Shown piece after piece: positions 11,160 through 23,010 of a stretch of 64,000 bases of DNA. The notes under the pieces are model-generated. The model made no database searches. It worked only from the letters and a program-made list of their open reading frames with translations, and was not told the DNA's origin. Where the stretch lies: positions 124,001-188,000 of the forward strand of contig CANJKZ010000514.1 in assembly GCA_947471745.1 (NCBI GenBank). The letters run 5' to 3'. The stretch's first letter is position 1; every line of letters starts with the position of its first letter. Made by a program: the position numbers and the translations under genes. The DNA comes from Closterium sp. Naga37s-1 (lineage: Eukaryota; Streptophyta; Zygnematophyceae; Desmidiales; Closteriaceae).

Positions 11160-12129
11160 TGGAGGGCAAGCCAAGCCAACAGCCAATCTCAACCACAGCC
11201 ACGTCGCACCACGGCTAAGGTTTACGTCGGTCCCATTGGTTCAAACCAAAGCTTCAAACTCAAACGATTGGGCTTGCCGCCTTCCAAACTGACCCTCATG
11301 CAGTGCGGGTTGGGATGACATGGCAAACGTTCACCCGGGAGAATCCCGCAACTCCCGCCTTTGCCAACGGAAACCTCGCTGAAAAACGTCATTGTCGTTC
11401 GACGCGCGCAGCCGCTGAGGTGACGAGGCGACACGCGAACAGAAATCAGTCGGCGATTTTCGTTTTCTCTTCACTGACCGACTGAATCAAGTGCCACGTG
11501 AACGATTCCTGACCGGCTATGGAGTGGACTCTCGAATCTCCCTGTCATGAGCAAAACTTGAACCTGACCGGACCGACCATTCGCAGCCGCGTCATTAGTC
11601 TTCATGATCCAACACACTGCTTAGCCTGTAGTCCAATCAGGATCGCAGATTTTCTTCACCGCTTCCTCCATGGTCGGGGTTGGCGAAATGGAAAATTCGA
11701 ACCTACGGCTGAGATCTGAACTAGGAGAATCGTTTCAAACGCCTGAGTAACTTTGGACGGTAGATCTCGGATGTTGAGAACCCGAGAGCGTTGGTTGGGA
11801 TGCGAGGGAAGGGGAGGCGAGGCATTCCGCAACCCCTCCGCCTCATTCCAATGCCATTCTTGCCTGAACCTCACATTTCGCCTTTTGCTCTCATTTTTCA
11901 CTCCCAGCTTCTTCTGCTCACCTGCTAGTTTCCTAAAGCTCATATTCCATAGCTCTAGAGTATAGCGATTTGACATGTAGAGCTCAGGCTTACGTTTACT
12001 GATGCGATTTCTCAAGATTGAAGCCGTTTGGTCTGCGTCCGACTGAATCGTAGGAGCTTCACTAACGGGAAAAAGGGAGCGGGAAGTCGCGTCATCTAGC
12101 TTGGAAACCGGCGTGTTTTACGCAAAAGG

Positions 12130-12645
12130 ATTTTCCTCTCAGGTAATACTGAGAGCATCTGCTAAGGAGTTTCCGCGCACCGAAGTTCATTGTCTGGAGT
12201 ATTTCGCGAAGTTAGAATACGAAATTGACATGCGATATTTTCTGACGTTGCGACTGCATCCTCGGAACGTGTGCCAGGTTCGTTGTGGACGCAACATCCC
12301 CAATTCGGCTGTACGCGATTTTGGAGAGCCACGCGTAACTGGCAACGGCATGATGTTCTATAGAATCTCTACTCAGGTACTTTTGAACACATCCGCATCG
12401 AGTCCTCAGTCTTTTTCCCGCATCGAGTTTTATTGTCTTTTTTCGCAACATCAGGATTCGAAAACGTCATACGATATTTCTGACATGACGCCTGCATGCT
12501 CGGCTGTGGCAGGTCGTTTTGGACGCGACATTTCACCCCGATTTGGCTGCACGATATTTTGGAGAGCCACGGATCGGCGAGCACGGCTGTATGAACTTCC
12601 AGATCGACGCTCATCCTTGGTCTTGCAGCTCAGGTAGTGTCGCAA
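12130..12645. repeat. Diverged ~250-bp tandem repeat in copy 1
   Basis: Three blocks begin at CTCAGGTA near 12139, 12374 and 12631. The first two carry a TTGTCT(G/T) segment, a CATGCGATATTT-like segment, a CGCAACAT/CGCGACAT segment and TTTTGGAGAGCCACG. They are clearly related but heavily substituted. A matching set lies at 22500-23010. Confidence 0.7.
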
Positions 12646-12679
12646 GCCGCACCTTTCGTGATGTTACATTTAATCAAAT

Positions 12680-12890
12680 TCGCAAATTCGTTTTCCAATC
12701 AGTTTCGCGTGTCATCAGCCATCTCAATGTCTGCAAATCGTCTTTGCGGATCCATATCGTCTCGCGATGCAGTTTCTCGTTTCAAATTCGAGACTCATTT
12801 GCGTGCATCGATTTCGCAAATAAAATTCGCAGGTCCATTTCGCGAGTACAGTCCCTTTCGCGAGCGACTTATCTGAGGCTCGCGGATCAA
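12680..12890. repeat. Cluster of TTTCGC/TTCGCGA motifs
   Basis: TTTCGC or TTCGCGA-like hexamers recur about every 15-30 bases (ATTTCGCAAAT, ATTTCGCGAGTAC, CTTTCGCGAGCG). The same cluster recurs at 23040-23225. It could be a degenerate repeat or a cluster of protein-binding sites; the sequence does not say which. Confidence 0.5.
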
Positions 12891-12999
12891 GGGTGGCACA
12901 TCTCACCCTCAGCAGTGCGTCGGCTTCAGATAAGTACCTTCCCATCCCTAAACTCATGCCATGCTTCCTCACCTGCGCTTCCGTTGTTTCTCCTTCAAA

Positions 13000-15900
13000 C
13001 TTTTGCCACTGGTTGGAGCCCGCTTCACAAGCAACAGACCTTCTACTGCAGGTATCCCCCTCAGGTTTAGCCCCCTCAGGTTCAGCCCTTCTCAAGGCTG
13101 ACAGCCCCTCCAGGTACACCCCTAGGCATTTCCCCTCGAGGTCCGTGGCTTGTGCTGGCTGTGCTCCTACTGGTGGCCCCTCCCCTCTCTCCCCGTGCTC
13201 CCTGAATCCTCTCACCTGCCATTCGCCCTTCCTCTCCCCCCCCCCCCCCCAACGCTCTCTCACCAGTGCTGCTCGTGTGCACTGCGACGCAGTTGGAGAG
13301 GAAGGGCGCGAGGGGGTCAACACCGCCGCTCCCTCACGCGCCTCCCTGTTACGCATGCTGCTCTCTCCTCGTTCCCTCCGCTCTTCTCTCCTGTGCAGGT
13401 CACTCGGCCTCAAGGAGCAGTGGCAGGCGGACGTGGGGCAGCAAGCGAGCACGTGGGTCGCCCTCATGCCTCAAGCACCTGGTGGCAGCAGACAGCAGTA
13501 ACATCGTCAGCTAAGTGCATCCACCTCGCATCCCGCATCACACCCCTTTCCATGCTTCCGCGTTTCCTTCATCCCGTCGTCCATCAAATTGGGGCCACTG
13601 CTGGCAGCACACGGTACAACCCACACACCCCGCTCACTCTCAGGTAAAGCCCCCCCCAGGTGATGCCTTCAGGTATAGCCCTCTCTCACTGCAGGTAGCA
13701 ACCAGCCCGTGGGTCTGTGGCTTGTGACCGTGTGTGCACCAGTGGCCCTCCTCCCATTCTTGCTCCATCTCACGTTGCATGCATGCATCCTCTTTCCCAC
13801 TGCTGCCTCCATCCCTCTCACTGCCCTTCTCTGCTCACCCTCCCCTCTTCCTTAACCTCTCCCTCCCTCCCGCCCACCCCCCTTCCCCCCCCTTCCTCCC
13901 AGCAGCGCTAGAGCCGAGCTACAGTGGGAGGGACACGCCTGCTGCCCGTGCTCCTTCAACTGCCACCTCCTCGCTCGCTTCCAGCTAAGTGCCCCTTCCT
14001 CCACGTCATCACTTGTACTTGCCAGTCTGTTCTTGCTAGTGCTTTCGCCTCTCTCCTTGAATCAGTGCCACTGCTTGGGACCGGCCCACATGCCACAGAC
14101 CCCCTTACTTCAGATATTTTTTCAGGTGCAGGTATCCCCCTCAGGTACTGCAGGTTCCCTTGGGGTCTGTGACTTGTGACCGTGCTTCAATCAGTGGCCC
14201 CTCCTGTCTTCCTGATTTGGCAGCTTCTGGTGTTTCCCTTGTGCTTCTGGCCATTCCATGCACGCTCACTGCTGCTGTGTGTGTGCCTTGCTGGTGGGGG
14301 GGAGGGGCGTGGGGTCAACACCGACACTCCCTCACGCCTCTCTCCGGTGGCCGTGCAGGGACGCACACGGGAGGCTGGGAGGAGGGCTGCTGGGAGGAGT
14401 CACCTGGTGGTGCTTCAGCTGCCTTCTGCTCGCTCTCACATGACCAGCTAAGTGCCCCTTCCTCCGCGCCCTCACCCTTGCCTGCCACATCATATCGTCT
14501 TGTCCTTTTCTGTCAGTTTGTTGGTTGCTTGTAATTTCACACTTCTCCTTGAATCAGTGCCACTGATTGGGACCGGCCCACATGCCACAGACCCCCTTAC
14601 TTCAGGTATTTTTTCAGGTGCAGGTATCCCCCTCAGGTACTGCAGGTTCCCTTGGGGTCTGTGACTTGTGACCGTGCTTCAATCAGTGGCCCCTCCTATC
14701 TTCCTGATTTGGCAGCTTCTGGTGTTTCCCTTGTGCTTCTGGCCATTCCATGCGCACTCACTGCTGCTCTGTGTCTGTGCCTTGCTGGTGGAGGGGAGGG
14801 GCGTGGGGTCAACACCGACACTCCCTCACACCTCTCCCCTGTGGCCGTGCAGGTGGCAGTGGTGGGAGGGGAAGGGGGCAGCACTCCACTCGGCTGGGAT
14901 GGGATGGGAGAGTATCGGGATGGGGTCGTCTGGAACAAGGTGAGCCTCTTTTCCCTCGTGCAATCATGCTGCTGCTTGGTCTTCTCCCCATGCTCACTTT
15001 TCTTTCTTGCTCTCTCCCTGCCTTCCCGCTTCTCCCTGTTCTCACTGCTGTCTCTTGATCCCCTGCCTCCCTTTCTCTCCCCTCCCTCTTCCCTCACCCC
15101 CAGAGCATTGAAGGCTGTAGCAGCGTGGCAGCAGGCCAACAGGGGGCAGCAGGGGGGCACGCAGCAGGGGAAGCAGAGTAGCAGAATGGCACAAGCAGCA
15201 GAAGCAGCAGCAGTCGGGGCTGGGGGGCAGCACTCCACTCAGCTGGGATGGGATGGGAGAGTACCGGGATGGGGTCGTCTGGAACAAGGTGAACCTTTTT
15301 TTCCCTCGTGCACTCATTCTGCTGCTTGTTCCCCATGCTCACTTGCCGTTTTGTCTCCCTTGGTTCCTTGTAGCTTCTGCCTACTCTTCTCCCCATTCTC
15401 ACTGCTGTTCCTTGATCCGCTCCCATCCCCTGCCTTGCTCCCTCCCTCCCAGTACATTGAAGGCCGTAGCAGGGCAGCACGGGGCAGCACTAGGGCAGCA
15501 GCAGGGCAGCAGCGGAGGGGAGGGGAGGGGCAGCGGCAGCAGCAGGGGAAGCAGAGTAGCAGACCGGGAGTGGCAGCGGCGGCTGACATGGAGTGCACAG
15601 GCAGCAGCCGCTCTCCACCCAACCAACCCACAGCTAAGTACCCGCCCTTCGTCTCCTCTCCCAACCCTCGCACTCTGTTTCTTTGCTTGTCATTTGCACC
15701 ATGCATCACACTCCCTTTCCCACTGCTCTTTGTCACACCCATTAGACCTCCCTCCCCCAAGGTAGTAGGTATTTTTTTCTTCGTACAGCCTCAGGTATAC
15801 GTGGTCTCTTGGTTCAGCTGGTACGAGGTCTCTTGGGTGTGCCATTGCAGCAGTCCATTCATGCACACATCATGCTTGCGTTTGCTGCACTCTTCACTTT

Positions 15901-18340
15901 CACTTGTCTTGGCTTGTTTCCTCACTGCTCTCCCCATTCCTCTGCGCCCCCTTCACTTCCCCGTTTTCTTCCCCCCCTCCTCCCTTCCTCTCTCTGTCCC
16001 AACCCGCCCCCTCCCGTCTCAGCAGGTCGCTCACACGGGAGTGGCAGTGGTGGGAGGGGAGGGGGGCAGCACTCCACTCGGCTGGGATGGGATGGGAGAG
16101 TATCGGGACTGGGTCGTCTGAAACAAGGTGAGCCTCTTTTCCCTCGTGCACTCATGCTGCTGCTTGTTCTTCTCCCCAAGCTGACTTCCTGCTCCCTTGC
16201 TTCCTTGTAGCTTGTGCCTACTCTTCTCCCCATTCTCACTGCTGTCCCTTGATCCCCTGCCTTCCCCTGCCTTGCTCCCTCCCTCCCAGTACATTTAAGG
16301 CCGTAGCAGGGCAGCACGGGGGCAGCAGCAGGGCAGAAGCGGAGGGGAGTGGAGGGGCAGCGGCAGCAGCAGGGGAAGCAGAGTAGCAGACCGGGAGTGG
16401 CAGTGGCGGCTGACATGGAGTGCACAGGCAGCAGCTGCTCTCCACCCAACCCACCTACAGCTAAGTACCCCGCCCTTCCTCTCTTCTCCCAACCCCCGCA
16501 CTGTTTTGCTTTGCTTGTCATGCTTGCACCATGCATTGCACCCCCTTTTTCACTGCTCATTGTCACACCCATTAGACCTCCCTCCCCCAAGGTAGTAGGT
16601 ATCTTTTTTCTTGGTACAGCCTCAGGTATTTGTTTTAGTTTGGTTCAGCTGGTACGAGGTCTCTTGGGTGTGCCACTGCAGCAGTCCATTCATGCACGCA
16701 TGATGCTTGTGCTTGTTGCACTCTTCACTTTCACTTGTCTTGGCTTCTTTCCTCACTGCTCTCTCCACTCCTCTGCGCCCCCTTCACTCCCCCGTTTTCC
16801 TCCCCCCCGCCTCCCTTTTTCCCTCTGTCCTGATCTGCCCCCTTCTGGTCCCAGCAGGTCGCTCACACGGGAGTGGCAGTGGCGGGGGACATGGAATGCA
16901 CAGGCAGCAACTGCTCTCCACCCAATCAACCTACAGCTAAGTACCCCGCCCTTCCTCTCCTCTCCCAACCATCGCACTCTGTTGCATTGCTTGTCATTTG
17001 CACCATGCATCACACTCCCTTTTCCACTGCTCTTTGTCACACCCATTAGACCTCCCTCCCCCAAGGTAGCAGGTATTTTCTGCTCGGTACAGCCTCAGGT
17101 ACTCGTTTTAGTTTGGTTCAGCTGGTACGAGGTCTCTTGGGTGTGCCACTGCAGCAGTCCATTCATGCACGCATTATTCTTGCACTTGCTGCATTCTTCG
17201 CTCTCACTTCACTCCTCTCATCTTTGCTTCTTTCCTCATTGCCCTCCCCACCACTTTGTCCCCCCTTCACTCCTCCCTTCCTCTCTCTGTCTGTCCCGAT
17301 CTGCCCTCTTCTGGTCCCAGCAGGTCGCTCACACGGGAGTGGCACTGGCGGAGGACATGGCAGCAGGCAGCAGCTGCTCACAGGCAGGCAGCAGCTGCTC
17401 TCCACCCAACCAACCCACAGCTAAGTACCCCTCCTTTCCTCTAATTTCCCAACTTTCGCTCGCACTGTTGCTTGTCATGTGTTGCCGTCTGTCACACACA
17501 AGAGAAGAGACCTGAGCCTCTCTCTAAACCTGAGCCTCTGGTCGTGCCACATTATCAAGCCACAGACCCCTTCTTTTTGTTCAACCACTCCAGGTACAGA
17601 AGGTATTCTCTCAGGTTAAGCCTCCCTTGGTATATAGCCCCTTAGGGTCTGTGGCTTGTAGCTGAGGCTTCACCAGTGGCCCCCTTTCCTGCTGTCACCC
17701 CACCCCACCCCAACCATGTACTTCCTTCACATTGTTACCCCTAGCCGCTTACTCACTTGTCTTCAGTTCTCTCCTTGCAGGTGGAGGGGAGGGGCGTAGG
17801 GGTCAACACCGCCACTCCCCCGCACCCCTCCCCTTGTGGCCGTGCAGGTGGCAGTGGTGGGAGGGGAGGGGGGCAGCACTCCACTCGGCTGGGATGGGAC
17901 GGGAGAGTATCGGGATGGGGTCGTCTGGAACAAGGTGAGCCAATTTTTCCTCGTGCACTCATGCTGCTGGTGCTCGGTCCTTTCCCCATGCTCACTTTCG
18001 TTTTTTTCTCCCTCCCTGCCTTGATGCTTCTGCCTGCTCTCCCGCTTCTCACCGCTGTCCCTTGATCCCCTGCCTCCCTCCCTCTCCCCTCCCTCCAGAG
18101 CATTGAAGGCTGTAGCAGCGCAGCAAGGGGCAGCAGCAGGGCAGCAGCGGAGGGGATGGGAGGGGCAGCGGCAGCAGCAGGGGAAGCAGAGTAGCAGACC
18201 GACAGCAGCAGTAGCAGTAGCAGCAGCAGCAGCAGCAGCAGCGGTGGGGGAAGCAGCGGTGGGGGAAGCAGAGTAGCAGACCGGCAGCAGCAGTAGCAGT
18301 AGCAGTAGCAGCAGCAGTGGTGGGGGCTGGGGGGCAGGCT
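13000..18340. repeat. Module array with inverted-repeat hairpin cassettes, copy 1
   Basis: Roughly 500-bp modules recur. One piece contains GGTGGAGGGGAGGGGCGTGG followed by CAACACCG (14297, 14788, 17780). A second contains CAGCTAAGT followed by a CT-rich run (about 13505, 13982, 14447, 15630, 16460, 16935, 17418). A third contains CAGCACTCCACTCGGCTGGG and ends in AACAAGGTGAGC (about 14875, 15228, 16065, 17872). Hairpin cassettes with arms GCCACAGACC and GGTCTGTGGC lie at 13026-13154, 14087-14178, 14579-14670 and 17555-17660. Their loops hold one to several CAGGTNNNNCCCCT repeats. I found no protein that is conserved between modules. Confidence 0.75.
18200..18330. repeat. CAG-rich triplet repeat
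   Basis: Interrupted (CAG)n with CAGTAG variants, including a run of about eight uninterrupted units near 18217-18242, then GGTGGGGG interruptions. Confidence 0.85.
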
Positions 18341-18589
18341 AGGCTAGATGTAGCTGCTGGTGAGGTATGGTACCAGGTGTGGTATGGTTACAGGTGTGGT
18401 ATGGTGAGCTAATCCCCCTCCTCTCTCCATCCCCCTCCTCTGCTGCAGGCTGAAGGTGGGAGCACAGGAGCAAAGGCAGGCGAGTGGAGTCCACCCTCTC
18501 ACACACCTCCTCTCTCCCTTCCCTCCCAGCAGCACCCTGGCTGGATCACAGAGGAGTCGCGCCCTCCCCTGATCCCCCCCCTTTCCAAT

Positions 18590-18962
18590 TCCCAGCAGCC
18601 TCACCATCATGGCGCTCTGCATGGCTCTGGGGTGTGGAGGGTGGAATCTCCGCGGCACGGCACTCGGTGCTCAGGTTCCCAATCTGGCGTTTAAGGCTTA
18701 ATGGACACCGTCATAGCTGACCGGCCGGCGGCTCTGGTTCGCGTCAGCTCTAGCTACGTCAGGGGCGGGATTTGAGTCTTGGGCTGGAAGCGATTTTCCA
18801 CTGCCACACTTCTCCCGACAAAGCACAACTTCTGCGGATGCTGTTTCCGAAAGGGAGTGGGCTATCTGCTGCTCCTACTGCTGCTCCTACTGCTTGCTTC
18901 CCTCTGTATCCTCCCTCTGTCACCTCTCTCTGTTCGCTTCCCTCTCTACCTTCCCCCTCTAC
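18590..18962. repeat. Conserved block before the minisatellite, copy 1
   Basis: This block is almost identical to 29745-30225. It contains GGAATCTCCGCGGCACGGCA, GACCGGCCGGCGGCTCTGG and AAGCACAACTTCTGCGGATG. The second copy carries extra sequence at 29775-29890. The block is much better conserved than the module array next to it, which suggests either later homogenisation or function. I recognise no protein or RNA in it. Confidence 0.75.
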
Positions 18963-20425
18963 CTTCCCTCTGTTCCTTCCCTCAGTTCCTTCCCTCAGTT
19001 TCTTCCCTCAGTTCCTTCCCTCAGTTCCTTCCCTCAGTTCCTTCCCTCAGTTCCTTCCCTCAGTTCCTTCCCTCAGTTCCTTCCCTCAGTTCCTTCCCTC
19101 AGTTCCTTCCCTCAGTTCCTTCCCTCAGTTCCTTCCCTCAGTTCCTTCCCTCAGTTCCCTCCCTCAGTTCCCTCCCTCAGTTCCCTCCCTCAGTTCCCTC
19201 CCTCAGTTCCCTCCCTCAGTTCCTTCCCTCAGTTCCTTCCCTCAGTTCCCTCCCTCAGTTCCTTCCCTCAGTTCCCTCCCTCAGTTCCCTCCCTCAGTTC
19301 CTTCCCTCAGTTCCCTCCCTCAGTTCCCTCCCTCAGTTCCCTCCCTCAGTTCCTTCCCTCAGTTCCTTCCCTCAGTTCCTTCCCTCAGTTCCTTCCCTCA
19401 GTTCCTTCCCTCAGTTCCCTCCCTCAGTTCCTTCCCTCAGTTCCTTCCCTCAGTTCCTTCCCTCAGTTCCTTCCCTCAGTTCCCTCCCTCAGTTCCTTTC
19501 CTCAGTTCCTTCCCTCAGTTCCTTCCCTCAGTTCCTTCCCTCAGTTCCCTTCCTCAGTTCCTTCCCTCAGTTCCTTCCCTCAGTTCCTTCCCTCAGTTCC
19601 TTCCCTCAGTTCCTTCCCTCAGTTCCTTCCCTCAGTTCCCTCCCTCAGTTCCCTCCCTCAGTTCCCTCCCTCAATTCCCTCCCTCAGTTCCTTCCCTCAG
19701 TTCCTTCCCTCAGTTCCCTTCCTCAGTTCCTTCCCTCAGTTCCTTCCCTCAGTTCCTTCCCTCAGTTCCTTCCCTCAGTTCCTTCCCTCAGTTCCTTCCC
19801 TCAGTTCCCTCCCTCAGTTCCCTCCCTCAGTTCCCTCCCTCAATTCCCTCCCTCAGTTCCTTCCCTCAGTTCCTTCCCTCAGTTCCCTCCCTCAGTTCCC
19901 TCCCTCAGTTCCCTCCCTCAGTTCCTTCCCTCAGTTCCTTCCCTCAGTTCCTTCCCTCAGTTCCTTCCCTCAGTTCCTTCCCTCAGTTCCCTCCCTCAGT
20001 TCCCTCCCTCAGTTCCCTCCCTCAATTCCCTCCCTCAGTTCCTTCCCTCAGTTCCCTCCCTCAGTTCCCTCCCTCAGTCCCCTCCCTCAGTTCCTTCCCT
20101 CAGTTCCTTCCCTCAGTTCCTTCCCTCAGTTCCCTCCCTCAGTTCCCTCCCTCAGTTCCCTCCCTCAATTCCTTCCCTCAGTTCCTTCCCTCAGTTCCCT
20201 CCCTCAGTTCCCTCCCTCAGTCCCCTCCCTCAGTTCCTTCCCTCAGTTCCTTCCCTCAGTTCCTTCCCTCAGTTCCCTCCCTCAGTTCCCTCCCTCAGTT
20301 CCTTCCCTCAGTTCCTTCCCTCAGTTCCTTCCCCCAGTTCCTTCCCCCAGTTCCTTCCCCCGGTTCCTTCCCTCAGTTCCTTCCCCCAGTTCCTTCCCTC
20401 AGTTCCTTCCCTCAGTTCCTTCCCT
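18963..20425. repeat. 13-bp minisatellite, array 1 (AGTTCCYTCCCTC)
   Basis: About 112 units of AGTTCC(T/C)TCCCTC. The unit length is not a multiple of three and contains no stop in any forward frame, so all three + frames stay open and give the same repeated Ser/Pro/Leu/Phe peptide (13 residues per 39 bp). The 589-641-residue frames are therefore repeat artefacts. The strand is almost pure pyrimidine apart from the CAG, so triplex-type structures are possible. Confidence 0.97.
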
Positions 20426-20790
20426 CGGTCTCTTCTCGCCCCCCTTTGTATCCCCCTTCTGTCTCCTCCGATTCCTCCCTCTCTTTCCTCCCTCTGTCGC
20501 CTCTCAATCTGTTTTCCTCCCTCTGTATCCCCCCCCTGTAACCTCTCTTTCTGTTTTCCTTCCTCTATATCCTCCCTCTGTAACCTCTCTGTTTTCCTCC
20601 CTCTGTATCTTCCCTCTGGTACCTCTCCCTCTGGTTTCCTACCTCTGTACCCTCTGTCGTCTCTCTCTCCGTTTCCTTTCTAAGAATCCTCCTTTCTTTC
20701 ACCTCTCTTTCTGTTTTCCTACCTCTGTGTCCTTCTTCTGTCGCTCCTCACTGTTTTTCTCCCTCTGTCACCTCTTTCTGTCCCATGAGA
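20426..20790. repeat. CCTCTGT-rich tail after minisatellite 1
   Basis: A degenerate series of CCTCTGTNNCCTCC and TTTCCTCCCTCTG units. The same tail follows minisatellite 2 at 37049-37440, beginning with the same GGTCTCTTCTCGCCCCCC junction. Confidence 0.85.
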
Positions 20791-20839
20791 GCAGGATGCT
20801 CATGTTTGGTGGCACATGATCAGCCCTATAGTGTTGATG

Positions 20840-21000
20840 CCACCTGTGCCATGCTCTGTGCTGTGCCGTACTCTGTGCTGTGCCATTCTCTGCTGTGCCA
20901 TGCGCTGTGCTGTGCCATGCAGTGTGCTGTGCCATGCAGTGTGCTGCGCCATGCAGTGTACTGTGCCATGCAGTGTGCTGTGCCATGCTTTGCGCTGTGA
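20840..21000. repeat. 17-bp repeat TGTGCCATGCAGTGTGC
   Basis: About nine imperfect units with variants such as GTACTCTGTGC. A related, shorter set follows minisatellite 2 at 37655-37720 before it turns into CATGG repeats. Confidence 0.85.
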
Positions 21001-21529
21001 TATAATATGTGCTATGCGAATTGGAAGGGAGCAAGGTGGTAAATTTTCATTCGAGCATATTATATAGATGAACATTGCCCTTCCTCGGAGCTGATGATGC
21101 TTTTATGGAGTGATCAGATGGCTACCAAAATCCGTTACATTGGTGTAAGTTGTGAAGTGATAGCAACATTATGCAAACCATTATATTTTATTTCATAATT
21201 TGCATCCATTCAGACCTCGATGATATTTGATGCCTGACACTGGAATTTCCCAGAGGATACCTAATGACAACTAACACACCCATCAAGTCGTTTGTGTATA
21301 TGAAATAATCATTCTGCATTGCTTTCTTCTATATAGAAAATGAACCTCAGATGTTCGAATGTGGCGTAGCTCGTTATGTTGAGGATGATATGAAGTTTGT
21401 GTCAGAAACCGACCCATTTGGTCGAATCAGCGACGAGTAACGAGAGCTGATCCAGCGATCTATTTCGCGAACCTCGCCCAATCAGCTGTATGCATTTGCT
21501 ATCTGCAGATCGCTATCAGAGAGGCAATG
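21001..21529. other. AT-rich single-copy spacer between the long duplication copies
   Basis: This is the most AT-rich stretch in the left half of the window, with no repeat, gene or RNA that I recognise. It separates the end of duplication copy 1 from the head of copy 2. Confidence 0.55.
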
Positions 21530-22494
21530 GATGGCAAGCCAAGGCAACCGCAAATCTCAACCGCAGCCATGGTTCGTTATCCACGGCTGATGTTTGCTTT
21601 GCTCTCATTAGCTGAAACCACATCTTCAAATTCAAACGATTGGGCTCGCCGCGTTTCAGACTGACGTCTTGGCGGTGCCTCGGATGATATGGCATCCGAT
21701 CGTCCCCCTGACCCAAACGTTCACCTTGGACATTCCGCAACTCCCGCCTTCGGCAACGGAAACGTAGCTGAAAAACGTCAGTGTCGTTCGGCCCGCGTAG
21801 CCGCTTAGGTGACGAGGCGACACGCGAACAGGAAACAGTCAGCGATTTTTCCTTTCCCTTCCCTGACCGGCAGCTTCGACGTGCCACGTGAACGATTTTC
21901 AACCACCCACGAAGGGGACTCTCGAATCTCCCTGTCGTAGGCAAAACTTGAACCTGACCGGACCGGCCATTCGCAGCTGCTCGTGGTGATCCAACCAGTT
22001 AGCCTGTATTCCAATCAGCATTGAGGGTTTGTCTTCACCGCTGCTTGTATGGTTCACATAGGCAAAAGGCGAATATCGAACCTACGGCTGCGATCTGAAC
22101 TAGGAGAATCGTTTCAAACGCCTGAGTGATTCTGGACGGTAGATCTCGAGTGTTGAGAACCCGAGAGCGTTGGTTGGGATGCGAGGGAAGGAGAGGCAAG
22201 GCATTCCGCAACCCCTCCGCCTCATTCCGACGTCATTCTCGCCTGAGCCTCGCATTTCACTGCGTTTTCCCCTCTTGCTCCCATTTTTTCACGCCCAGCT
22301 TCTTTCTGCTCACCTGCTCCGTTCCTAGAACACAGCTCCATAGCTCAGCGTTTTGACACGTTGCTCAGGCTTACGTTTACTGATGCGATTTTCAAGATTG
22401 AAGCCGTTTAGTCTGCGTCCGGCTGGATCGTAGGAGCTTCATTCACGGGAAAAAGGGAGCGGGAAGTCGCGTCATCTAGCGCGGAAACTTGGCA

Positions 22495-23010
22495 TGTTTT
22501 GCGATCAGGTACTAGTGAGCACATTTGCTGATCTTCCGCGCACTGAGTTACATTGTCTGGTGTAATTCGCGTCGCTAGAAAACGAACTCGACATGCGATG
22601 GTTTCTGATGTTGCGTCTGCATCCTCGGAACGAGCCATGATGCCAGGTTCGTTGTGGACGCAACATCATCCCCAGTTTGGCTGTACGCGATTTTGGGAGC
22701 GCTACGCGTACTCGGAATTCGTCGGGCGACGGCATGATGTTCTCAACACGTACTCAGGTACTTGTGAACACATCCGCATCGAGTCCTCAATCCGTTCCCC
22801 GCATCGACTTTATTGTCTAGTGTAATTCGTGTTTTGTAAAACTAGGATTCAAAATCGTTATGCGATATTTCTGACATGACGTCTGCATGCTCGGCATGTG
22901 GCAGGTCGTTGTGGTTTTGCTGGACGCGATTTTGGAGAGCCACGGATCGAAGAGCATGTCTGTACGAACTCGGATCGACGCTCGTCCTTAGTCTTGCAGC
23001 TCAGGTATTG
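22495..23010. repeat. Diverged ~250-bp tandem repeat in copy 2
   Basis: Counterpart of 12130-12645, with the same CTCAGGTA starts (about 22753 and 23001; the first reads ATCAGGTA at 22505) and the same TTTTGGAGAGCCACG block. Each pair of units is diverged between the two long copies. Confidence 0.68.

Larger units (their letters stand above)
11160..20980. repeat. Long tandem duplication, copy 1
   Basis: The order of blocks here matches 21530-37620. Shared landmarks are the GAGAACCCGAGAGCGTTGG block (11776 and 22156), the TCGGCTTCAGATAAGTACC block (about 12923 and 23273), the ATCCCGCATCACACCCCTTT block (about 13529 and 23909), the block before the minisatellite (18630-18960 and 29895-30225) and the 13-bp minisatellite itself. 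The head is diverged, while the block before the minisatellite is nearly identical. No gene is supported inside. Confidence 0.85.

Noticed and set aside
14652-16121. 489-residue ORF in the module array
   Set aside because: It crosses CT-rich intron-like tracts and several unrelated module pieces. Frames are not kept between equivalent modules and no family is recognisable.
18772-20819. Three overlapping 589-641-residue Ser/Pro/Leu/Phe ORFs
   Set aside because: A 13-bp unit without stops keeps all three frames open and yields the same peptide. Nothing supports a real start, intron or family.
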